A stretch of 5,545 nt of DNA from an uncultured bacterium (GTDB taxonomy: Bacteria > Patescibacteriota > Minisyncoccia > Phycocordibacterales > PALSA-1337): the NCBI GenBank assembly GCA_903870235.1, contig CAIQCA010000008.1, positions 1 through 5,545 on the forward strand, read 5' to 3'. The notes beneath the pieces are model-generated. The model searched no databases. It was not told where the DNA came from and saw only the letters and a program-made list of their open reading frames with translations. Positions 1-5,545 of the stretch are shown one piece after another. Numbering within the stretch: position 1 is the stretch's first letter; every line of letters begins with the position of its first letter. Position numbers and translations under genes: made by a program.

Positions 1-2
1 AA

Positions 3-50
3 ATCAGCAAGAATCCGCATCTTGTGACGTTCTGTCTGAAGCACCGGTAA
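3..50 (+). CDS. possible 3' end of an upstream gene (partial)
   Basis: One frame is open from the window edge and closes with TAA at 48-50, giving the 15-residue tail ISKNPHLVTFCLKHR. A factor-independent terminator pointing the same way starts 17 bases later, which is the usual arrangement at the end of a + strand gene and is the main reason for this call. The tail is too short to recognise. A second frame closes earlier, with TGA at 25-27, so the real reading frame is uncertain. The upstream transcript could also be a structural RNA, although I see no tRNA T-arm or CCA end. Confidence 0.3.
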   Translation: MSKNPHLVTFCLKHR

Positions 51-66
51 TCGCAGTTTTCGTACT

Positions 67-97
67 GGCCTCCCACACCTGCGTGGGGGCCTTTTTT
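67..97 (+). terminator. factor-independent (intrinsic) terminator
   Basis: GGCC at 67-70 and CCCAC at 72-76 pair with GTGGGGGCC at 83-91. This forms a 9-bp GC-rich stem with a one-base bulge (T71) and a six-base loop (77-82), followed directly by six T residues (92-97). The reverse strand has no T-run after the stem, so it works only for rightward transcription. It should end the transcript of whatever lies left of the window and insulate the large gene from read-through. Confidence 0.88.
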
Positions 98-107
98 GTG
101 GCCAAAA

Positions 108-116
108 TGTTACAAT
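108..116 (+). promoter_or_regulatory. extended -10 promoter for the large gene
   Basis: TG at 108-109, one spacer base and TACAAT at 111-116 form an extended -10 element (5 of 6 matches to TATAAT). No -35 hexamer is visible at the expected distance; that position is occupied by the terminator stem and T-run. Transcription would start near 122-124, giving a leader of about 20 AU-rich bases before the ATG at 144. No Shine-Dalgarno sequence is present in that leader. A second, perfect TATAAT lies at 134-139 but has no TG extension and sits only four bases before the ATG. Confidence 0.55.
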
Positions 117-143
117 ATGAGCAAGTTTTTACATATAATTTCC

Positions 144-3100
144 ATGGCCACTCAGACTATCGAAGAACTAGAAGTAGGCGATAAACTCCCTAAAAGAGAG
201 GGATTATCTCCGGTTGAGTCTTTGGAAGATGCAAAAAAAGATCAGAAGAAAGAAGAACTTGAACAGATAAATTTATCGTTAGATGAATTTGCGGACAAAG
301 TTAGTGCGACCATGATAGAACTCGGAAAATTATGTTCTCGTGTGGAAGTGCCGATAATTGACTCTCCTGTAATACCGGAAAAGACCGCGGATATCGAAAA
401 GCTTTTCATGGAATTAGAGACAAAGACCGCCTCGTTAAATTCCGAAAGGAAAGAGTTTGAAAAAATTATTAAGAATGCAAGCGATAAAATCGGGTCTGGG
501 ACAGAAACTGATATTTCCGTATTTGCCAATGAGTTGAAAAAAGCCAGAGAAGCTCATGTGACATTTGTTCGCATTGAAGCTGAATTAGAAGATTGTGCAA
601 ACCAACATAATTTGGCGTTAGAAAAATATCGCGCTGCAAAAATAAGAGAAGCTGGGTTTTCTTCTCGTCAGGAAGTTACTCAAAGACAACAAGAGTTGTT
701 AGCTGAAAGGGATAAAATAGACAAGTCTATGTTTAGACTTGGGCGGTTTCTGAAAAAAGGTGACGCAGACCAGTTATGGAAGGAACATCAAAAGTTGGAG
801 ATGGTCGTGAGTTCCAGTGTATCTGAACAATCCAATAAGTATTTTTATAGTAATAAAGACAAGGTCAATAGTCATATAAGAAATATTGGTGACGACGTAG
901 TAACTTTGGTTGCAAGCCAGGCCAAAACATTGATTGAAAAATCAAATTCTGAAATGCAGACTTATGGGGAAGATTTTAGTCCTGAACTAGGAGAAGAATT
1001 ATCTCGAGAATATAACGATAAAGTTTTGAGGCAAAAGTTGGAAGAAGAGATTGCAATGACTCGTAAAAAGGATGTGGATCATGATTGGGGAACTGAGGCT
1101 GTCCGCGAGAAGGCCTTAAAGATATTATTTAAGTATTATGGTACAGATTTTTCATTCAATCGGTCCTATCGTGATTCGGATGATGTGGTAAAAGAAAAAG
1201 CAGACTTGAGAAGTATAGTTGATTTCTTCCCATATAAGTTGAAGGAATTTCTTGAGAGAAGGTTGATGATTACAAGAAGATATGATGATTGGGAGAAAAC
1301 ATTTGAAGCTGTAGGAAAGAATGTTCCAATAAACCGGTTTGTAAATAAACTTAGTAAATCATTTGGTGACGCTAAGAAAAGTATAAACGATGAGGGCGGG
1401 TCTAATTTTCATGCTGTTGTTGCCGGCATCTCGTCGGAAAAGCAAAAAATAGAAGACAAGTATTCAAAGCCTGCCTTGGATAAATTTTCCACTGAAAGAT
1501 GGAATGTTTTTCGCTCAAATAAGATAGTTCAAAGTACGTTTAGCGGTAAACAATTAAATGCTTATGAAGTTTCGATAGCAAATGATCTAGGAGAGGAACT
1601 TAAGGGTGCAAGGGCACCGGAGGAAACATATATGTATGCTAGAAAGCTTTTTGAATTACAGAGTAAAGACATAGCCCCAATTTTGACATTGACTGCTTTC
1701 AGATTATGCAAAGATGGTGGAAGATCACAATTTCTTTATAACGCTGGTGATTATGGTACTCGTGATTCTGCTTTGTGCAAATATTTCGAGTCCTTTTCGA
1801 AGGATGATTTGGATAAATTACGAGCCATAAATCCAGAGACGGTGGAGATAATAGAAGAGGTTCTTAAGAATAAGGATAATTTCAACGATAGCGATATTAC
1901 TACCAAAGATGCAAACGAAGCCGAGGAATCTAGAAAACCAAATCCTACTTTTCTATACATTCAATCCAAGTTGGCTGAATTGAGTTGTCGCATTTTGGAC
2001 GAAGGCACGGAGACAGAAAAAATGTTTGTTATCAATACGATCAAGCGTCTACGCAATGAACCGCTTGGCATACAAGCAGACGCTTTGAGGAAGATGATGG
2101 AAGATCCAAAAGATAATTATTGGGTTACAGAAAAAGCACAAGACGTATTTTTTGATAGATTTATCAATAGTGGCGAGTTGGAATCTTTGCGAATAGTTCT
2201 CAATAATTCTACTCTTTCTTATCCTTATCAGGAAAAGATTTTGGATATTCTTACTAGTCACTGGGATCTTGTTTCGCACTTCGGAGAACTGTTAACTAAG
2301 GCCGATTTGGATTTGTTATCTTCAAAAATGGTCGTTTTTCTCAAAGCAAAAGCGGAGGATGCCAATCAAAGGACTCGAATAAAAGCCTTCGTTCTAGCAG
2401 AGCACTTGGGTATCGACCTCAAACCTACTGCGAAGGATTTTGTTGAAATGTATGACGTCTTTTATGATTTACCTAGTGAGATTCGAAATAAATTGTATTC
2501 AATGGGGATGAATTTAGATCTGACGGAAGAACAAGGTTCTCACGTTGCCAATTACATGTATCATCGGGCAATCTTCATGGAAAGAGATTTGTTTATAAAT
2601 CAGGAGGCGGTCGCACAAGCGAAGAAGATTGTCGACAAATTTATCGTAGGAAAGATGTTTACTGAAGAAGACAAAGAAGCCCTTCTATGGTCAATGAGTG
2701 GCAAGAACAAGGCGGAATTGATAGATACCTCGCAAGGAAAATGTACTCGAGAGAATTGGTCTACACTACTATCTTATTATGTGTATTTGTCTGGTGAACA
2801 GTTTCATCCAGAGACGAATGAGGCAAAAGTGAAACTTGCAAATATGTTTTCCAATTTACATCCAGAGAATAGAGATTTTTGTTTATCTGAACTTCAGAAT
2901 ATGTGGCAAGAATATCTGGCGTCATCTGAGGGTGCTCAATTTCCAGTACGTGCCAAAGTTTTGATGGATGCACGTGAAAGAGTGGAAGGTGTCGGTGACC
3001 TCAAACATATAGACGGCATGATTGGTATCATGAATAACGTAAATAAGCTCGACAAACTGCCAAAAACTTCAAAGCGAACAAAGGAGGGTGTGCATGAGGG

Positions 3101-5123
3101 TTTGAATTCACAAGAGCAAAGATTTAAAGATGAGCGCTGGAGTGATGATGACAAAACCGCTTTTTATAATATTTCAAGTAGTGTCTTGGAGGTAGCACCT
3201 AGTTTGTACACGGACTTTCTAGACGTCTTTGAGGTTATGAATAGTAAATCAATGAAGGAATTTGCTAGAAGACAACTTCCGCTTTATCAAGCAAATTTGG
3301 TTGTGTTACAGAACCAAGACGGCAAATACAATGCTCGTGAGCTGGTTCAGTTGAGAAAAAATCTAGAAGGCCTCAAGTCAGAGTTGGTGGCGGCAAAGAC
3401 GCCGAAAAATAGCCAAGATCAAGATGTCGCGAAGATTTTTGCTAGTCAAGAGAAGAATTTGGTTAGCATGCTGGAAAATAAAGTCGAACGCCGTTTCGGT
3501 CTTATCAAGATTCCTGAGGTTATCACAGATGAACACATCAGGAACATGAGGGATATGACCATATTTATAGCAAATATCAATGGCCGTAATGAAACCAAGG
3601 AGCTGACTATCGGTCTTTATCTTGGGTTGATTTTAAATAATGAGTGGGACAAATTTAGAGCCGGTCAAGATATTGATTTGAGTTTGTATTTTGATGAACA
3701 CAACGTCAGAAAGTTATCGGAAATAATTAAGGAGAAGAAGCTTTTGAGCGAGGGTACGTTTTCGAATCTTGGTTTGGACGAAAAAACGACAGCGACGTTC
3801 AAAGAAAAACTTCAAGAAGAAACTGTTTCGCAAAGCGTCGGTAGTATTCAAACGATAGATATCAAGCTTGGTAATACAAAGCGAAATTTGGAGGATTTAG
3901 CCGATCCAGATATATACACCGATGATGCTGAAAAAAAGATTGTTGGGCTACTCAAAGAAAAAGGCAAGTTGATTGGTGGGGTTTTGGCGAAAACCTATTC
4001 TCAGGCTAGCGGAAAATCGATGAAGATGTCCGAGGAGGAATTATCGTTGCAGGAAAAGCTGAAAGAAATTTATGATATAAAAGAGTGGACTCCTTCCAGG
4101 GTCAAAGAGTTGCAGGACAAAGTTCAGTTACCAAGTCTGATTTTGAACATGCTAAAAAAGCTTGAGGATGAAGAAATCGATGAAAATATAAATAAGCTTC
4201 AAGAATTGCTAAATCCTTCACCGGAGATTATTGAAATCATGAATGCTTTCGGGGAAGATTTCAAACCAAGCTCTGGAGCCATGGCTTTGTCGCAGGATCT
4301 GACGTATCTCGAAAATATTATAGTTAAAAATGAGAACAAGATTGGCGCCGATCAGAGGCTCGTTTTGAAAAAATATCTAGAATCCATAAACGCGCAGATG
4401 GTGGTTCTCGAAAATATTTACACTAAAACAAAAGAGTATTTCGATAAGATAAAGAAGGGATCACACGCAACAACCAATGTGGTTTTGAAATCACGACTTT
4501 CTGAAATCGAAAGTATTCTCAACCAGACTGGCGATGCTACACCAATAACGACCTTGGTCACTAGTAATATGGCTGTGGTAATTGAAAACATGAGGCAATG
4601 TTTGGGTTGTCTTCGTAAAGAAGTAAATAATGATACGAATCTTACGTTTGGCGATGCCAATAAGTTTTATATGGTTAGTCTTGGTGAGAAGAGTACGGGA
4701 AGTATAGCCGATCAGTTGGTGTATGTTTTGCCGGTCGAAACTGCTGAATATGGAAAAGAAATGAGTTTTGTTGTCGATAAACTGTACGGTGCTAAAACTG
4801 CCGATGTTCTGCTCTCACACACAAAAGCACTTTTGAAGAAGTATGTGGCGCTCAAAAAAGAATTTCCTGAGGCTAAATTGTCTGTGTTCGTATCTAGTGC
4901 CGCATTGTCGACAGCCGGAAGTAATATTGAGAGTTATGTAGGTATGGTTACAAAGGATATGGCGGATAGTCTTGGTAAAAGTATACATTTTAATGAGGTT
5001 GGTTCCGCAAAGGTTGATGTACCTAAGTCTGCTTTGGGGGCCAATTATATTGAATTTGGTGGGGAAAGCGCTAGAAAGGAAGGCGAACGAGAAGTGTCGG
5101 GCTTGAGATTAACCGTTGATTAG
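144..5123 (+). CDS. giant helical/coiled-coil cytoplasmic protein of unknown function, 1659 aa
   Basis: I do not recognise this protein and give it no function. The frame can be read back to TTG at 96 and ATG at 117, but the TTG lies in the terminator T-run and the ATG at 117 abuts the -10 element. The ATG at 144 (MATQTIEELE) is therefore the likely start; no Shine-Dalgarno supports any of them. The stop is TAG. The product is about 190 kDa, rich in Lys and Glu, with only nine cysteines and no signal peptide, membrane segment or Walker motif. By eye: residues 1-60 charged and low in complexity; about 85-225 heptad-like helices suggesting coiled coil; about 300-560 charged helices; about 600-930 short helix pairs that could form an alpha-solenoid; about 1060-1460 more long charged helices; about 1483-1659 a distinct alpha/beta domain starting at MRQCLGC. 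A cytoplasmic scaffold or structural role is possible but is inference. It seems monocistronic. Confidence 0.93.
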   Translation: MATQTIEELEVGDKLPKREGLSPVESLEDAKKDQKKEELEQINLSLDEFADKVSATMIELGKLCSRVEVPIIDSPVIPEKTADIEKLFMELETKTASLNSERKEFEKIIKNASDKIGSGTETDISVFANELKKAREAHVTFVRIEAELEDCANQHNLALEKYRAAKIREAGFSSRQEVTQRQQELLAERDKIDKSMFRLGRFLKKGDADQLWKEHQKLEMVVSSSVSEQSNKYFYSNKDKVNSHIRNIGDDVVTLVASQAKTLIEKSNSEMQTYGEDFSPELGEELSREYNDKVLRQKLEEEIAMTRKKDVDHDWGTEAVREKALKILFKYYGTDFSFNRSYRDSDDVVKEKADLRSIVDFFPYKLKEFLERRLMITRRYDDWEKTFEAVGKNVPINRFVNKLSKSFGDAKKSINDEGGSNFHAVVAGISSEKQKIEDKYSKPALDKFSTERWNVFRSNKIVQSTFSGKQLNAYEVSIANDLGEELKGARAPEETYMYARKLFELQSKDIAPILTLTAFRLCKDGGRSQFLYNAGDYGTRDSALCKYFESFSKDDLDKLRAINPETVEIIEEVLKNKDNFNDSDITTKDANEAEESRKPNPTFLYIQSKLAELSCRILDEGTETEKMFVINTIKRLRNEPLGIQADALRKMMEDPKDNYWVTEKAQDVFFDRFINSGELESLRIVLNNSTLSYPYQEKILDILTSHWDLVSHFGELLTKADLDLLSSKMVVFLKAKAEDANQRTRIKAFVLAEHLGIDLKPTAKDFVEMYDVFYDLPSEIRNKLYSMGMNLDLTEEQGSHVANYMYHRAIFMERDLFINQEAVAQAKKIVDKFIVGKMFTEEDKEALLWSMSGKNKAELIDTSQGKCTRENWSTLLSYYVYLSGEQFHPETNEAKVKLANMFSNLHPENRDFCLSELQNMWQEYLASSEGAQFPVRAKVLMDARERVEGVGDLKHIDGMIGIMNNVNKLDKLPKTSKRTKEGVHEGLNSQEQRFKDERWSDDDKTAFYNISSSVLEVAPSLYTDFLDVFEVMNSKSMKEFARRQLPLYQANLVVLQNQDGKYNARELVQLRKNLEGLKSELVAAKTPKNSQDQDVAKIFASQEKNLVSMLENKVERRFGLIKIPEVITDEHIRNMRDMTIFIANINGRNETKELTIGLYLGLILNNEWDKFRAGQDIDLSLYFDEHNVRKLSEIIKEKKLLSEGTFSNLGLDEKTTATFKEKLQEETVSQSVGSIQTIDIKLGNTKRNLEDLADPDIYTDDAEKKIVGLLKEKGKLIGGVLAKTYSQASGKSMKMSEEELSLQEKLKEIYDIKEWTPSRVKELQDKVQLPSLILNMLKKLEDEEIDENINKLQELLNPSPEIIEIMNAFGEDFKPSSGAMALSQDLTYLENIIVKNENKIGADQRLVLKKYLESINAQMVVLENIYTKTKEYFDKIKKGSHATTNVVLKSRLSEIESILNQTGDATPITTLVTSNMAVVIENMRQCLGCLRKEVNNDTNLTFGDANKFYMVSLGEKSTGSIADQLVYVLPVETAEYGKEMSFVVDKLYGAKTADVLLSHTKALLKKYVALKKEFPEAKLSVFVSSAALSTAGSNIESYVGMVTKDMADSLGKSIHFNEVGSAKVDVPKSALGANYIEFGGESARKEGEREVSGLRLTVD
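4590..5120 (+). other. distinct C-terminal alpha/beta domain of the giant protein (residues ~1483-1659)
   Basis: After more than 1400 residues of charged helical sequence the character changes sharply. The domain opens with CLGC (residues 1486-1489), then NNDTNLTFGD (1495-1504) and NKFYMVS. Two strand-like hydrophobic segments follow, at about 1523-1531 (DQLVYVLPV) and 1540-1547 (MSFVVDKL). A long amphipathic helix spans about 1552-1574. After it come a strand (KLSVFVSS, 1578-1585), a helix (about 1595-1610) and a strand (SIHFNEVG). The protein ends with YIEFGG (1635-1640) and a short charged tail. The order of strands and helices is like the second half of a GNAT acetyltransferase fold, but the acetyl-CoA loop motif is not intact. 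The boundary is by eye and the family is unknown to me. Confidence 0.5.
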
Positions 5124-5127
5124 ATAC

Positions 5128-5176
5128 GTGGTTGGTGTGGTGAGATGGGGTGGAGTTGATGGTCGTGGTGGTGGGG
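5128..5176 (+). other. G/T-rich, nearly C-free tract, possible two-layer G-quadruplex
   Basis: These 49 bases just after the large gene's stop codon contain one C and four A; all others are G or T, with many GG pairs and two GGGG runs. The start, GGTTGGTGTGGT at 5130-5141, equals the first 12 bases of the well-known thrombin-binding DNA aptamer, which folds as a two-tetrad quadruplex. Here the fourth G pair follows a longer loop (TGAGAT), so folding would be weaker. The resemblance is probably chance in such biased sequence. No reading frame of note crosses it on the + strand. Confidence 0.3.
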
Positions 5177-5177
5177 T

Positions 5178-5254
5178 ACACGTATGTTCCTGCGCCACTT
5201 CTTGATTTGGGCGGAAAAACCGCCCGAATTGAGATGTGACACAGGTGTACGTGT
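5178..5254. repeat. long imperfect inverted repeat with a 15-bp core hairpin
   Basis: The core pairs 5200-5214 with 5220-5234 around an AAAAA loop (5215-5219): GGGCGG/CCGCCC at the tip, then a wobble-containing stem that remains paired for 15 bp. Beyond one mismatch, CAC at 5196-5198 pairs with GTG at 5236-5238, CCTG at 5189-5192 with CAGG at 5242-5245, and ACACGTA at 5178-5184 with TACGTGT at 5248-5254. Many pairs are G-U as read on the + strand, which fits an RNA structure better than a DNA cruciform. No T-run follows on either strand, so it is not a classical intrinsic terminator. It may protect or end the 3' end of the large transcript, or be a small structured RNA or a mobile-repeat relic. 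I see only one copy here. Confidence 0.6.
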
Positions 5255-5346
5255 TGGGGGGTGCAATAAAATGGAGAGATAACGCTCAATATTGCCAAAA
5301 TTTCATAAAATTCACTTGTCCACAGGCAAAACGCAAGGGAGCCGTG

Positions 5347-5355
5347 TGCTATAAT
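5347..5355 (+). promoter_or_regulatory. extended -10 promoter of the cupin gene
   Basis: TG at 5347-5348, one spacer base and a perfect TATAAT at 5350-5355. The -35 position (about 5327-5332, CAAAAC) does not match the consensus, so this is an extended -10 promoter. Transcription would start near 5361-5362, only six or seven bases before the ATG at 5368. There is no space for a Shine-Dalgarno sequence, which implies leaderless or near-leaderless translation. ATTGT at 5354-5358 and ACAAT at 5365-5369 form a small inverted repeat across the start region. Confidence 0.75.
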
Positions 5356-5367
5356 TGTACAGTAACA

Positions 5368-5545
5368 ATGCAACAACCGCCTTTTAAACCATTTCACGAA
5401 ACGCGGCCGTGGGGTGATTTTGTTAAGTTTGTAGAAAATTCACCCTGTACCGTAAAAATCATCACTGTAAATAGTGGAGAATCTTTCAGCTTGCAAACCC
5501 ACCAAAATCGCGATGAATTTTGGCATATCATATCTGGAAACGGTG
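5368..5545 (+). CDS. stand-alone cupin, mannose-6-phosphate isomerase type II family (3' end cut by window)
   Basis: The 59 visible codons match the start of the cupin domain found at the C terminus of ManC-type bifunctional mannose-6-phosphate isomerase/mannose-1-phosphate guanylyltransferases. These enzymes interconvert fructose-6-phosphate and mannose-6-phosphate and need a bound metal. Visible family marks are RPWGDF (residues 13-18), VKIITVNSGESFSLQTH (29-45) and NRDEFWHIISGNG (47-59). The ATG is followed by only 12 residues before RPWG, so the nucleotidyltransferase half is absent and this is a single-domain protein, probably of little over 100 residues. In cupin motif 1 the expected metal-binding HxH reads H45-Q-N47, with E50 kept. 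It could therefore act on another sugar phosphate or nucleotide sugar, or bind metal differently. It has its own promoter. A GTG at 5344 in the same frame overlaps the promoter and is unlikely to be the start. Confidence 0.85.
   Translation, partial: MQQPPFKPFHETRPWGDFVKFVENSPCTVKIITVNSGESFSLQTHQNRDEFWHIISGNG

Noticed and set aside
96..143. Upstream starts of the giant gene at TTG 96 and ATG 117
   Set aside because: TTG 96 lies inside the terminator T-run and upstream of the promoter. ATG 117 directly abuts the -10 element and would precede the expected transcript start.
3932..3938. A_AAA_AAG slippery heptamer in frame (also at 4154-4160, and A_AAA_AAA at 233-239)
   Set aside because: No upstream SD-like stimulator or convincing downstream stem was seen. 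At the two sites I translated (239 and 3938) the -1 frame stops within about 8 and 24 codons, giving nothing recognisable. Such runs are common in Lys-rich AT-rich genes.
3996..4019. SQASGKS in the giant protein as a possible Walker A motif
   Set aside because: The first position of the P-loop pattern is Tyr instead of Gly or Ala. There is no hydrophobic strand before it and no Walker B partner was seen.
5178..5262. Integron attC-like site suggested by the long inverted repeat and GTTGGGG
   Set aside because: The left arm lacks the complementary RYYYAAC core, the right core lacks the final pyrimidine, and there is no cassette arrangement or integrase in view.
5271..5282. ATG-GAG-AGA-TAA mini reading frame in the intergenic gap
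   Set aside because: Only three codons, no promoter clearly placed before it and no SD sequence.
5316..5324. TTGTCCACA, a DnaA-box-like nonamer
   Set aside because: It is a single copy with no cluster of boxes, no AT-rich unwinding element pattern and no dnaA or dnaN nearby. One match is expected by chance often enough.
5071..5397. 108-codon open frame on the minus strand across the intergenic gap
   Set aside because: It overlaps the end of the giant gene, the inverted repeat, the cupin promoter and the first codons of the cupin. It has low-complexity Thr/Ser/His content from the G/T tract and no recognisable domain.

Overview
This window looks like part of a bacterial chromosome. The best guess is a member of the Candidate Phyla Radiation (Patescibacteria), most like the Parcubacteria. 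That is an inference from four things: AT-rich genes (roughly 40% GC by eye, not counted), extended -10 promoters of the TGnTATAAT type with no recognisable -35, one very large unrecognised cytoplasmic helical protein, and a stand-alone cupin of the mannose-6-phosphate isomerase type II family. TGG is used for tryptophan and no in-frame TGA occurs in the 5-kb gene, so nothing suggests a recoded TGA.

Layout, left to right, all on the + strand. Bases 1-66 hold at most the last codons of an upstream gene (a frame closing with TAA at 48-50) and nothing else I can identify. A clear intrinsic terminator follows (67-97). Directly after its T-run comes an extended -10 element (108-116) that probably drives the main gene. 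That gene (144-5123, 1659 codons) fills about 90% of the window. It encodes a highly charged, mostly helical protein of about 190 kDa with no signal peptide or membrane segment. It ends in a visibly different alpha/beta domain of about 175 residues that carries a CLGC motif. I do not recognise the protein and assign no function.

The 244-base gap 5124-5367 has no convincing gene. It contains a 49-base G/T-rich tract with a single C, a 77-base imperfect inverted repeat with a 15-bp core hairpin but no T-run, and a strong extended -10 promoter. That promoter lies so close to the next ATG (5368) that the transcript would be leaderless or nearly so. The last gene, cut by the window edge, is a cupin related to the C-terminal domain of ManC-type enzymes. 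Here it begins immediately before the conserved RPWG motif, so it appears to be a single-domain form.

The genes appear to be separate transcription units: each is preceded by its own -10 element, and a terminator isolates the large gene from what lies upstream. The sequence does not link the giant protein functionally to the sugar-phosphate cupin. The strongest candidates for something undescribed are the giant protein, especially its C-terminal domain, and the long intergenic inverted repeat.
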